DNA from: CAIWHR01 sp963741355
GTDB taxonomy: Bacteria > Pseudomonadota > Gammaproteobacteria > Burkholderiales > Casimicrobiaceae
Length of the DNA stretch: 64,000 nt
Reading direction: 5' to 3'
Assembly: GCA_963741355.1 (NCBI GenBank)
Contig: CAVUIG010000002.1
Coordinates: forward strand, 1 to 64,000
How positions within the stretch are numbered: position 1 is the stretch's first letter; every line of letters starts with the position of its first letter. Below, piece by piece: positions 28,951-37,649 of this stretch. The position numbers were made by a program, and so were the translations under genes. Under the pieces are notes generated by a model. That model was not told the origin of the DNA, ran no database searches, and saw only the letters and a program-made list of their open reading frames with translations.

Positions 28951-29964
28951 TCACCGCCGGGCGGCGAAGAACGCATCGACGCAGGCAATCGCGCGCGTCA
29001 CGTCCTCGCGCGCGACGTCGAGATGCGTGACCCAGCGCTGTTTCGTGGTCCCGGTGATCAGGACGCCGGCGGCCGCGAGGTGCGCGGCGAAAGCCTCCGC
29101 CACCGCGGGATCGACGCCGACGAAGATCATGTTGGTCTGCGGCGTCGCGACGGAGAGTGCCGCGTGCCGCGCGAGGCCCGCGGCGAGCGCGCTCGCGTTC
29201 TCGTGGTCCTCGGCGAGGCGCGTCACGTGATGCGCAATCGCGTAGCGCCCGGCTTCCGCGAGGATTCCCGCCTGCCGCATCCCGCCGCCCAGCATCTTGC
29301 GCCAGCGCCGCGCCGCCTTGATGTAGTCGCGCCCGCCGCACAGCAGCGAGCCGACCGGCGCGCCCAGACCCTTGGACAGGCACACCGACACCGAATCGAA
29401 CCCTTCCGCCAGCGCGCGCGGCGCGACGCCCTGCTTCACCGCGGCGTTCCAGAGGCGCGCGCCGTCGAGATGGAGCGAGAGGCGGCGGCGATCGGCGAGC
29501 GCTCGCACCGTGGCGACGTAACCCTCTGGCAGGACCTTGCCGCCGATCGTGTTCTCGAGCGCGATGAGCCGTGTCTTCGCGAAATGCGAGTCCTCCGGCT
29601 TGATCGCCGCCTCGATCGCGGCGAGCGGTATCGTGCCGTCGGCAGCGTTGTCGAGCGGCTGCGGCTGCACGCTGCCGAGCGCCGCGCCGCCGCCCGCCTC
29701 GTAGCGGTAGTTGTGCGCCTCCTGCCCGAGGATCACCTCGTCGCCGCGCGCGCAGTGCGTCATCACGCCGATCAGGTTCGACTGCGTGCCCGACGGCACG
29801 AACAGCGACGCCTCGAAGCCGAGCAGCGCGGCGACCTCCGCCTCGAGCGCGTTGACGGACGGATCGTCGCCGAACACGTCGTCGCCGACGGGCGCCGCCG
29901 CCATCGCCGCCCGCATCCCCGGCGTGGGGCGCGTCACGGTGTCGCTGCGAAAGTCCATCGCCAT
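28951..29964 (-). CDS. ltaE: Low-specificity L-threonine aldolase
   Basis: A PLP enzyme that splits threonine or allo-threonine to glycine and acetaldehyde. It has 337 residues, the usual length. The N-terminus DFRSDTVTRPTPGMRAAM, the GDDVFGDDPSVN segment and the PLP lysine in VCLSKGLGAPVGS are all conserved, as is LHLDGARLWNAAV. The start could be the ATG at 29964 or 29958. It begins 13 bases after lysS and is probably cotranscribed with it. Confidence 0.93.
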   Translation of the reverse strand: MAMDFRSDTVTRPTPGMRAAMAAAPVGDDVFGDDPSVNALEAEVAALLGFEASLFVPSGTQSNLIGVMTHCARGDEVILGQEAHNYRYEAGGGAALGSVQPQPLDNAADGTIPLAAIEAAIKPEDSHFAKTRLIALENTIGGKVLPEGYVATVRALADRRRLSLHLDGARLWNAAVKQGVAPRALAEGFDSVSVCLSKGLGAPVGSLLCGGRDYIKAARRWRKMLGGGMRQAGILAEAGRYAIAHHVTRLAEDHENASALAAGLARHAALSVATPQTNMIFVGVDPAVAEAFAAHLAAAGVLITGTTKQRWVTHLDVAREDVTRAIACVDAFFAARR

Positions 29965-29977
29965 CGCGCGCCTCGGG

Positions 29978-31492
29978 TCAGCTTTCCGGCTTCAGCTGCG
30001 GGAAGAGAATCACGTCTCGGATCGACGGGCTGTCGGTCAGCAGCATGATGAGCCGGTCGATGCCGATGCCTTCGCCGGCCGTCGGCGGCAAGCCGTATTC
30101 GAGCGCGCGGATGTAGTCGGCGTCGTAGAACATGGCTTCCTCGTCGCCCGCTTCCTTCGCCGCCGCCTGCGTCGAGAAGCGCGCGGCCTGGTCCTCCGGA
30201 TCGTTGAGCTCGGAGAACCCGTTGGCGAACTCGCGGCCGGTGATGAAGAGCTCGAAGCGGTCGGTCACCGCGGGATTGGCGTCGTTGGCGCGCGCGAGCG
30301 GCGACACGTCGGTCGGATGCGCGACGATGAAGGTCGGCTGCACGAGCTTGGCCTCCGTCGTCGCCTCGAAGAGCTTGAGCTGCAGGAGGCCCACGCCGTC
30401 GGTCGCGAACAGCTCGACGTCGAAGGGCGCCAGCGCCACGCGAAGATATTCCGGCTTGGCGAGCTCCGCCAGCGGATAGCTCGGGTTGTACTGGTGGATC
30501 GCCTCGGCCATCGTGAGCCGGTCGAACGGACGCGCGAGATCGATCGATTGTCCCTGATAGTCGAGCGCCGTCGTGCCGACGACCTTCTGCGCGACCTCGC
30601 GCAGAAGCGCCTCGGTGAGATCCATCAGGTAGTGATAATCCTGGTAGGCCTCGTAGAACTCGAGCATCGTGAACTCCGGATTGTGCCGGGTCGAGATGCC
30701 TTCGTTGCGGAAGTTGCGGTTGATCTCGAACACCTTCTCCATGCCGCCGACGACGAGCTTCTTGAGATACAGCTCCGGCGCGATCCGCAGGTAGAGCTTC
30801 ATGTCGAGCGCGTTGTGGTGCGTCGTGAACGGCCGCGCGGCGGCGCCGCCCGGGATCGGGTGCATCATCGGCGTCTCGACTTCGAGGTAGCCGCGCGCGA
30901 CGAAGAATTCGCGCATCGCCTGGACGATCGCCGAACGCTGCGCGAACACGCGGCGCGCGTCCGGATTGGTGATGAGGTCGACGTAGCGCTGCCGGTAGCG
31001 CTGCTCCTGGTCGGAGAGCCCGTGGAACTTCTCCGGCAGCGGCCGCAGCGCCTTCGCGAGCAGCCGGATCGACGAGACGCGGATCGAGAGCTCTCCGGTC
31101 TTGGTCTTGAAGAGCGTTCCCGTCGCGCCGACGATGTCGCCCAGATCCCAGTGCTTGAACGCCTCGAGCGCCTCGGCGCCGATCGCGTCCTGCGTCACGT
31201 AGAGCTGGATGCGCCCGCTCATGTCCTGCAGGGTGGCGAAGCAGGCCTTGCCCATCACGCGCTTCAGCATCATCCGGCCCGCGACCGTCGCGCCGACGTG
31301 CAGCGGCTCGAGCTCCTCGTTGAATTTCGCGTCGTATTGCCGGTGCAGGTCGGCGGCGAGGCTGTCGCGACGGAAATCGTTGGGAAAGGCGTTGCCCTGC
31401 GCGCGCAGCGCGGCGAGCTTCCCGCGCCGCTCGGCGACGATCTGGTTCTCGTCCGCGGGCGGCGCCGGTGGCGCATTGTTCTTATCGGTCAC
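29978..31492 (-). CDS. lysS: Lysyl-tRNA synthetase, class II
   Basis: Charges tRNA-Lys. The 504-residue protein has the N-terminal OB-fold anticodon-binding domain (VGATVAGRMMLKRVMGKACFA) and the class II core: motif 1 near REFFVARGYLEVETPMMHPIPGGAAARPF, motif 2 in FRNEGISTRHNPEFTMLEFYEAY, and motif 3 in GLPPTAGEGIGIDRLIMLL. It starts 3 bases after the prfB stop, the conserved prfB-lysS pair of proteobacteria. Confidence 0.97.
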   Translation of the reverse strand: MTDKNNAPPAPPADENQIVAERRGKLAALRAQGNAFPNDFRRDSLAADLHRQYDAKFNEELEPLHVGATVAGRMMLKRVMGKACFATLQDMSGRIQLYVTQDAIGAEALEAFKHWDLGDIVGATGTLFKTKTGELSIRVSSIRLLAKALRPLPEKFHGLSDQEQRYRQRYVDLITNPDARRVFAQRSAIVQAMREFFVARGYLEVETPMMHPIPGGAAARPFTTHHNALDMKLYLRIAPELYLKKLVVGGMEKVFEINRNFRNEGISTRHNPEFTMLEFYEAYQDYHYLMDLTEALLREVAQKVVGTTALDYQGQSIDLARPFDRLTMAEAIHQYNPSYPLAELAKPEYLRVALAPFDVELFATDGVGLLQLKLFEATTEAKLVQPTFIVAHPTDVSPLARANDANPAVTDRFELFITGREFANGFSELNDPEDQAARFSTQAAAKEAGDEEAMFYDADYIRALEYGLPPTAGEGIGIDRLIMLLTDSPSIRDVILFPQLKPES

Positions 31493-31495
31493 GCT

Positions 31496-32600
31496 TCAGA
31501 CTCCCTGCTTCAGGCTTGCGGCGATGAAATCGTCGAGATCACCGTCGAGGACCCGCTGCGTGTCGCCGACTTCGTAGTTGGTGCGCAGGTCCTTGATCCG
31601 CGACTGGTCGAGCACGTAGCTCCTGATCTGGTGACCCCAGCCGATGTCGGTCTTGGCGTCCTCGAGCTTCTGCTGCTCGGCCTGGCGCTTGCGAAGCTCG
31701 AGCTCATAGAGCTTCGATTTCAGCATCGCCATCGCCTCGGCGCGGTTGCGATGCTGCGAGCGGTCGGTCTGGCACTGGACGACGGTGTTGGTGGGCAGGT
31801 GCGTGATGCGCACCGCCGAATCGGTCTTGTTGATGTGCTGCCCGCCGGCGCCCGACGCGCGGAACGTGTCGATGCGCAGGTCCGCCGGGTTGATCTCGAC
31901 CTCGATCGAGTCGTCCACCTCCGGATACACGAACACGCTCGCGAACGACGTGTGCCGCCGCGCGTTCGAATCGAAAGGACTCTTGCGCACCAGCCGATGC
32001 ACGCCGATCTCCGTGCGCAGGTGCCCGTAGGCGTAGTCGCCGCTGATCTTGAGCGACGCGCTCTTCAGGCCCGCGACTTCGCCGGGCGTTTCCTCGAGGA
32101 GCTCGGTCTTGAATCCCTTGCGCTCGCCATATCGGATGTACATGCGCTCCAGCATCGCCGCCCAGTCCTGCGCCTCGGTGCCGCCCGAGCCCGCCTGGAT
32201 GTCGACGAAGCAGTTGGCGGGATCGAGCGCGTTGCTGAACATCCGGCGAAACTCGAGGTCGCCGACGCGGGCCTCGAGCGCGCGGACATCCGCGCCGACC
32301 GCCTCGAGCGTCGCGTCGTCCGCGTCGGAGCGCGCCAGCGCGAAGAGCTCGGCGCTGTCGCGAATCCCCCGGTCCAGCTCCGTCAGCGCGCCGACGACGC
32401 CGTCGAGCATCTTCTTTTCCTTGCCAAGCTCCTGCGCGCGCTTCGGGTCGTCCCAGATCTTCGGGTTCTCGAGCTCGCGCGCGACTTCGGTGAGGCGCAC
32501 CGCCTTCACATCGAAGTCAAAGATACCTCCGGAGATCGAGGGTGCGCTTCGAAAGTCCGTCGAGCGTCGCGGCGAGCTGGTTCAGGCGTTCTGCGTCCAT
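31496..32600 (-). CDS. prfB: Peptide chain release factor 2 (programmed +1 frameshift)
   Basis: Release factor 2 recognises UGA and UAA stop codons and triggers hydrolysis of the peptide. The first 27 codons from the ATG at 32600 end at an in-frame TGA; ribosomes shift +1 and continue as DFDVKAVRLTEVARELENPK. The stop-recognition SPF motif is in VRKSPFDSNARR and the catalytic GGQ in ASGAGGQHINKTDSAVRI. Total length is about 366 residues. The frameshift is autoregulatory: when RF2 is scarce the ribosome pauses at TGA and slips. Unlike the other frame changes in this window, it is real biology. Confidence 0.97.
32516..32530 (-). promoter_or_regulatory. prfB programmed frameshift signal
   Basis: On the minus strand GGAGGTATCTTTGAC reads as a Shine-Dalgarno-like GGAGG three bases before the slippery CTT codon and the TGA stop followed by C. 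This is the canonical RF2 shift site and matches the E. coli arrangement. Confidence 0.95.
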
Positions 32601-32718
32601 GGCGTCGGCTTTCGTGGCAATCGTGAATTATAGCCGAAGGACGCGTCGCATCCCGGCTTCCCGCTCGTCGTTCCGACGCCGCCTTGGGCCGTGCAACGCT
32701 TTCGCCTATCATTGGGTC

Positions 32719-33574
32719 GTGCACACGCCGCAAGGATTCCTTCCCGGGCACGCGTTGCCCGATCCGCTTTCGCCGGACGCGCTCGCATTCGCGTTTCACG
32801 ACGGTCGCCTGCTGGTCGCCGGCACGGCCGATCCCGATTCGCCGCCGCCCGCCGTGCCGACGTGGCGCGACCTGGCGACGCTCGGCATCGACGGCACGCC
32901 GCACTTTCTCGGCACGCTCGACGGGCGCGCGACGCGTCGCGGTCGGACTCGCCGCCCTGCCGCCGCTGCCGGCCGGGTGGCGCTTCGCCGGATTGCGCTC
33001 GCTCTTCTTCGCCGTGCCGGAAGCCGTGCTCGCAACCGCGGCGCGCGCGTCGCAGATCGTCGAATGGGACCGCACGCACCGATTCTGCGGCGTGTGCGGA
33101 ACGCGCACGCACGACAAGCCCGGAGACCGCGCCAAGGAGTGTCCGGCATGCGGCCACGTCGCGTTTCCGCGGGTGTCGCCCGCGATGATGGTGCTGGTGA
33201 CGCGCGGCCGCGACGTCCTGCTCGCCCGGGCGAACCGCTTTCCCGTCGCGATGTACAGCGCGCTCGCCGGGTTCGTCGAGCCGGGCGAGACCATCGAGGA
33301 CTGCATCCACCGCGAGGTGCGCGAGGAAGTGGGCGTCGAGGTCGACCGCCTCGAGTATTTCGGCAGCCAGTCGTGGTCGTTCCCGCATTCGCTGATGATC
33401 GCGTTCACGGCCGAATACGCCGGCGGGGAGCTCACCCCGGACGGGACCGAGATCGCCGACGCGCAATGGTTTGCGCCCGAGGCCGTGCCGAAGCTGCCGC
33501 CGAGCGTGTCCATCGCACGCCGGCTGATCGACGCGACCGTGGCGCGGCTCGCCCGGATGCCGGCTCGGCCCTGA
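32719..33574 (+). CDS. nudC: NAD(P)H pyrophosphatase NudC (frameshifted)
   Basis: A Nudix hydrolase that cleaves NADH and removes NAD caps from RNA. The zinc ribbon is FCGVCGTRTHDK...CPACGHVAFPR, and the Nudix box GFVEPGETIEDCIHREVREEVG matches GX5EX7REUXEEXGU. SQSWSFPHSLM is the NudC-specific SQPWPFPxS motif. The GTG at 32719 starts MHTPQGFLPGHALPDP. One extra base near 32931 shifts the frame after GTLDGRA. Divergent from prfB, it is probably the first gene of the nudC-to-lpxH run. Confidence 0.9.
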
Positions 33575-33631
33575 TAGAATGGCGCCCCGTTCGCGATGCG
33601 CGCTTTCGCAGCGAATGACCGCAACCCGCCG

Positions 33632-34283
33632 ATGCCCCGCACGACTCGATTTCCGCCCGCGCTGATCGCAGCGCTGTTCTTCCTGGCGCCGCCGGCCTTC
33701 GCGCAACCGGCGCCGGCGACACCCGCGCCGGCGACACCGGCGGCCGCGGCTCCCGTCGGAAGCGAGCTCACCGAGGAGGCGCGCAGGGCCTACGCGCAGG
33801 GCATCCGGGAAGCCCGCGAGCTCGTCGCGAAAAAGGACTTTCCGGCCGCGATCGTCAAGCTCGACGCGCTCAATGCCCAGCGACCGCGCGAGCCGCAGGC
33901 GCGCTTTCTCAAGGGAGTCGTACAGACCGAGGAGGGGCAAAACGATGCCGCGCTTGCAACGTTCCTGGCGCTGACCTCCGACTTCCCCGAGCTGCCCGAG
34001 CCGTACAACAACCTCGCCGTGCTGTACGCGAAGAAGGGCGAGTACGAAGGCGCCCGCATCGCGCTCGAAACCGCGGTGCAGGCGGCGCCCGACTGGGCCG
34101 TCGCACACGAGAACCTGGGTGACGTCTACGTGCGCATCGCCGCCGGCGAATACGAGCGGGCGGCAAAGCTCGACAAGGAAAACAAGTCGGCCGGCGCCAA
34201 GCTCGTTCTGGCGCGCGATATCCTGGCGCCGGCGCCGAAACCAGACACCGACACCGGCAACTACGCAGGCACCGGCAAAGTAG
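33632..34283 (+). CDS. Exported TPR protein (3' end uncertain)
   Basis: A signal peptide (PPALIAALFFLAPPAFAQ) is followed by a proline/alanine linker and TPR-like helices: YAQGIREARELVAKKDFPAAIVKL, ARFLKGVVQTEEGQNDAALATFLAL and PYNNLAVLYAKKGEYEGARIALETAV. It probably acts as a periplasmic scaffold; no specific role is known. The frame has no stop before the next gene and runs without a break into ppiA, but the codons after about 34250 do not look like protein. The end given is the first stop in the +1 frame. A lost stop through an indel is more likely than a real fusion, because ppiA has its own strong ribosome site and signal peptide. Confidence 0.7.
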
Positions 34284-34393
34284 ACGTCCGCGCGTTCCCG
34301 GCGCACCTCGCTGTCACAAACTCGAGAATTTCCGCTCTCTCCGACCATCCACTCACGACGAACAACGCTTACGTCAACCGAAGGAGTTCCACG

Positions 34394-34987
34394 ATGCTGC
34401 AACGACTATTCGCCGCCGCCGCCGTCGCACTGGCCGCGACACTGGCGGTTCCCGCCCTCGCCGCCAATCCGCAGGTCCAGTTCGACACGACCGCGGGAAG
34501 CTTCAAGGTCGAGCTCTATCCCGACGCGGCGCCCAAGTCGGTCGCCAATTTCCTCGACTACGTGAAGGCGAAGCACTACGACGGCACGCAATTCCATCGC
34601 GTGATTCCCGGATTCATGATCCAGGGTGGCGGCTTCACCGCGGATTTCATGCAGAAGCCGACGAAGCCGCCCGTCGTCAACGAGGCCGAGCAGGCGAGCA
34701 AGGCCGGCCTTCTCAACGTGCCCGGCACGCTCGCGATGGCGCGCACCAGCGATCCCAATTCCGCGACCTCGCAATTCTTCATCAACGTCGCCGACAACAA
34801 GTTCCTGAACTTCCGCTCGCCGGATCCTGCCGGCATCGGCTACACGGTGTTCGGCAAGGTCGTGAGCGGGATGGACGTCGTCGACAAGATCGCCAAGGCG
34901 CCCACCGGCGCGGGCGGGCCGTTTCCCAAGGACGTTCCGGCGGAGAAGGTCATCATCACCAAGGCCTTCGTCGTCGAGACGAAGTGA
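34394..34987 (+). CDS. ppiA: Periplasmic peptidyl-prolyl cis-trans isomerase (cyclophilin)
   Basis: A 197-residue cyclophilin with a signal peptide (LFAAAAVALAATLAVPALAA). The catalytic FHRVIPGFMIQGGG, the MARTSDPNSATSQFFINVADN core and GYTVFGKVVSGMDVVD are intact. The AAGGAG ribosome site at 34381-34386 fixes the start at 34394. It is followed after 9 bases by a cytoplasmic cyclophilin gene, so the pair covers both compartments. Confidence 0.93.
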   Translation: MLQRLFAAAAVALAATLAVPALAANPQVQFDTTAGSFKVELYPDAAPKSVANFLDYVKAKHYDGTQFHRVIPGFMIQGGGFTADFMQKPTKPPVVNEAEQASKAGLLNVPGTLAMARTSDPNSATSQFFINVADNKFLNFRSPDPAGIGYTVFGKVVSGMDVVDKIAKAPTGAGGPFPKDVPAEKVIITKAFVVETK

Positions 34988-34996
34988 GGCGCTGAC

Positions 34997-35596
34997 ATGG
35001 TCATCCTGCACACCAACCACGGCGACATCACGCTCGAGCTCGACGCCGAGAACGCGCCGGCGACGGTCGCCAATTTCCTGCAGTACGTTCGCGACGGCCA
35101 TTACGACAACACGATCTTCCATCGCGTGATCGACGGCTTCATGGTCCAGGGCGGCGGCATGGAGCCCGGAATGAAGCAGAAGCCCACGCGCGCGACGATC
35201 GCGAACGAAGCGGGCAACGGCCTCAAGAACAAGAAGTACACCGTGGCGATGGCGCGCACGTCCGAGCCGCATTCGGCGTCTTCGCAGTTCTTCATCAACG
35301 TCGCCGACAACGATTTCCTCGACTACAAGGGACCGAGCCCGCAGGGCTGGGGCTACTGCGTCTTCGGAAAGGTCGTTGCCGGTCAGGACGTCGTCGACCG
35401 GATCAAGGCGGTGCCGACCGGCAACACCGGCATGCACCAGAACGTCCCCCGCGACGACGTCGTGCTCACGCGCGCCGAGGAAACGGCCGGCGGCGTGATG
35501 CACGCGACCGTGCGATGGCGTGCGTGTCCGCCGCTGACCGGCGCGGCGCCAGCGCCACCGCGCGTACATTCGCGCCCGCTCGCGCGTCTGCGATGA
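34997..35596 (+). CDS. ppiB: Cytoplasmic peptidyl-prolyl cis-trans isomerase (cyclophilin), extended C-terminus
   Basis: A cyclophilin without a signal peptide: FHRVIDGFMVQGGGM, MARTSEPHSASSQFFINVADND and GYCVFGKVVAGQDVVDRI are conserved. PpiB proteins normally end near 164 residues at a point matching VVLTRAEE. Here another ~36 residues rich in Arg, Pro and Ala follow, and the stop overlaps the lpxH start as ATGA. Either the extension is real and couples the two genes, or a small indel removed the normal stop. Confidence 0.9.
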   Translation: MVILHTNHGDITLELDAENAPATVANFLQYVRDGHYDNTIFHRVIDGFMVQGGGMEPGMKQKPTRATIANEAGNGLKNKKYTVAMARTSEPHSASSQFFINVADNDFLDYKGPSPQGWGYCVFGKVVAGQDVVDRIKAVPTGNTGMHQNVPRDDVVLTRAEETAGGVMHATVRWRACPPLTGAAPAPPRVHSRPLARLR

Positions 35597-36324
35597 AGCC
35601 GACGATCTTCGTATCGGACCTGCATCTCTCGACGACGCGCCCCGAGCAGCTTGCGGCGTTCCATCGCTTCTGCGGCGGACCCGCCCGGAGAGCCGGCGAG
35701 CTCTACATCCTGGGCGACCTCTTCGACAGCTGGATCGGCGACGACCAGCTCGAGGAGCCCATGGTCGCCGAGGTCGCCGCGGCGCTCGCGTCGGTCGCCG
35801 CGTCCGGCGTGTCCATCGGCATCCTCACCGGCAACCGCGACTTCCTCGTGCGCGAGCGCTTCGCCGCGGCGGCCGGCGCGAAACTCCTGCCCGAGCAGCT
35901 GATCGTCGACGCCGGCGGCATTCCGACGCTGATCATGCACGGCGACGAGCTCTGCACGTCGGATCTCGGCTACCAGCGCTGGCGCAGGATCTCGCACGAC
36001 AGGCGCTGGCAGAACGGATTTCTCGCGCTGCCCTGGGCGTTTCGACGCGCCTTCGCGAAATGGCTGCGCGGGAAAAGCAGGAGGACCATCGCGACGAAGT
36101 CCGAGGCGATCATGGATGTCGAGCCGAGCGCCGTCGAAGCCGCGTTTCGCGCCGCCAACGTGAGCCGGATCGTCCACGGCCACACGCACCGGCCGGCGCG
36201 GCATCACAGCGTCGTCGACGGCCGCGAATGCGAGCGCTTCGTGCTCGCCGACTGGTACGACCGCGGCAGCTATCTCGAATTCGACGCGACGGGCGAGCAC
36301 ACGCGCGACGTTCCTGCCGCGTAG
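35593..36324 (+). CDS. lpxH: UDP-2,3-diacylglucosamine diphosphatase
   Basis: Cleaves UDP-2,3-diacylglucosamine to lipid X, the fourth step of lipid A synthesis, at the inner face of the membrane. The 243-residue protein has the calcineurin-like metal motifs: SDLHLS, ILGDLFDSWIGDD, GNRDFLV, MHGDELCT and VHGHTHRPARH. The ATG at 35593 overlaps the preceding stop. The ppiB-lpxH pairing is common in proteobacteria. Confidence 0.95.
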   Translation: MKPTIFVSDLHLSTTRPEQLAAFHRFCGGPARRAGELYILGDLFDSWIGDDQLEEPMVAEVAAALASVAASGVSIGILTGNRDFLVRERFAAAAGAKLLPEQLIVDAGGIPTLIMHGDELCTSDLGYQRWRRISHDRRWQNGFLALPWAFRRAFAKWLRGKSRRTIATKSEAIMDVEPSAVEAAFRAANVSRIVHGHTHRPARHHSVVDGRECERFVLADWYDRGSYLEFDATGEHTRDVPAA

Positions 36325-36540
36325 CGGACATCCACAGCCCGAGGCACTCTTGTCGCAGATCTACGGTGTGAAATTCAATGGCTTGAAGCGCTTGCCATCG
36401 TCAGAAACAGGCACACCGAGCCACAGTCACGTCACGGCAAATCCGGATCGCGGCTGATGTCCGCGTCCGACCCGAAGCGGACTTTCTGCCGCGCGAAAGG
36501 CGGTGTTTTTGAAGACGTGGTGAGCCGGATCTGAAAAGAC

Positions 36541-36562
36541 AGCGGGCGCCGAAGCGCCCGCT
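36541..36562 (-). terminator. Intrinsic-terminator-like hairpin
   Basis: AGCGGGCGC pairs perfectly with GCGCCCGCT across a four-base CGAA loop. On the minus strand it is followed by GTCTTTTC, a modest T-rich tract, about 60 bases after the stop of the gene at 36621-37316. The lpxH stop lies 217 bases away on the other side, so it could act in both directions. Confidence 0.65.
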
Positions 36563-36620
36563 GGGATTCGTTGGAACCGAGTACCGAGGTTACAGCTTGA
36601 TCTGGTTTTCGGGCCGACGA

Positions 36621-37316
36621 CTAACGCCCTCTCACGGTGATGTGATAAGTGACATCCAGCGAAAACCCGGTAAGCGCCCCGGCAAAATGAATCGTGTGAT
36701 TCCCGGCTGATAGCGGCGGGAGCAGCGCCCAATAGCCGTCGGCGACGCACTCGTGCGGCCCGGGTGCGAAGGGAAACCCGAAGATGTTGTCGTCCGGAAT
36801 CGTGCACTCGCCGACTTCACCGGCCACGCGCAGGCGGCTGACGTTCGGAACTGCTCGCCCGTCGATTTCCAGGATCAGGCCATGTGCGGTATCGATCTGC
36901 GCCGCGAGAATGCTGCGCGCAAACGCTTCCTGGTCGGGCGACCAGGGCGGGTCGCCGAACTCCGGCGTGTTCACCCAGAAATAATTTACGATCGGGAAGA
37001 ACAGCGCCGTGCCCGCCGGCACCGTGACGGTGCGGGTTACGGGAGGACCGTTGGCGGCCGTCCCCACGAGGAACCAGACCTTGCCGGACTGGCCGACGGC
37101 CGCAAAGGCTCCGTCCGGGTCGAGCAGCGGATTGGACGGGGCGGGAATCGCCAAGATCCACTCGAGCCAATCTGCAGTGAGCTCGGCGTAACCCTTGCCG
37201 AACGCGTTGGAGTTCGGTGGAAGTGGATTGGGCGCTGCCTGGGCAAGGCTGGTCGTCACCGCGAGCAACAGCGCAAGCGCGCCGGACGAGACGAGGCGCA
37301 AGTATCTGCTTCTCAT
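36621..37316 (-). CDS. Exported protein of unknown function
   Basis: A 231-residue protein with a clear signal peptide (RLVSSGALALLLAVTTSLAQA). The mature part is rich in aromatic and Pro residues, with TADWLEWILAIPAPSNPLLD, TVPAGTALFFPIVNYFWVNTPEFGDPPW and a C-terminal SAGNHTIHFAGALTGFSLDVTYHITV. The last part reads like a beta-sandwich strand pattern. No named family was recognised. The ATG at 37316 has GGGGAG upstream at good spacing. It is transcribed alone and ends at the hairpin at 36541-36562. Confidence 0.75.
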   Translation of the reverse strand: MRSRYLRLVSSGALALLLAVTTSLAQAAPNPLPPNSNAFGKGYAELTADWLEWILAIPAPSNPLLDPDGAFAAVGQSGKVWFLVGTAANGPPVTRTVTVPAGTALFFPIVNYFWVNTPEFGDPPWSPDQEAFARSILAAQIDTAHGLILEIDGRAVPNVSRLRVAGEVGECTIPDDNIFGFPFAPGPHECVADGYWALLPPLSAGNHTIHFAGALTGFSLDVTYHITVRGR

Positions 37317-37649
37317 TTGCAATCTCCCCATTTTCTTCTTGCTGCCGCGTGAAGCGCCACGACGCGGTCGTGCGGCACGCAACCGCATCGATCGCCCACA
37401 CAACCATCCGATGGGGGGCTCGGTCAAGATCCCCCAGGGAGATTTAGGGCGACCTGGTTAGGCTACGCTCCGTTCATTCACTTATCAAGTGATCGTAATG
37501 CGCAGGAATGTTCAGCGCGAACATCCTCGCCATCCGGCTTGTTGCACGCGCGAGCGACCGACAGCTTCTGGCCGAACGCGGACGGTACGCCGGGACCCCA
37601 AACCGCGCGAATGACTTTTCGAAGCCGGGCTACGAGGCACGAAATCGGG
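37317..37649. other. Spacer upstream of the exported-protein gene
   Basis: A 333-base gap between the sulfhydrylase stop and the exported-protein start, both on the minus strand. It contains a short palindrome CACTTATCAAGTG at 37479-37491 that could be a repressor site, but nothing else recognisable. Confidence 0.4.

Noticed and set aside
28951..32633. Very long plus-strand open frames (up to 971 codons) opposite ltaE, lysS and prfB
   Set aside because: These are shadows of three well-conserved minus-strand genes, with low-complexity Arg/Glu/His-rich translations.
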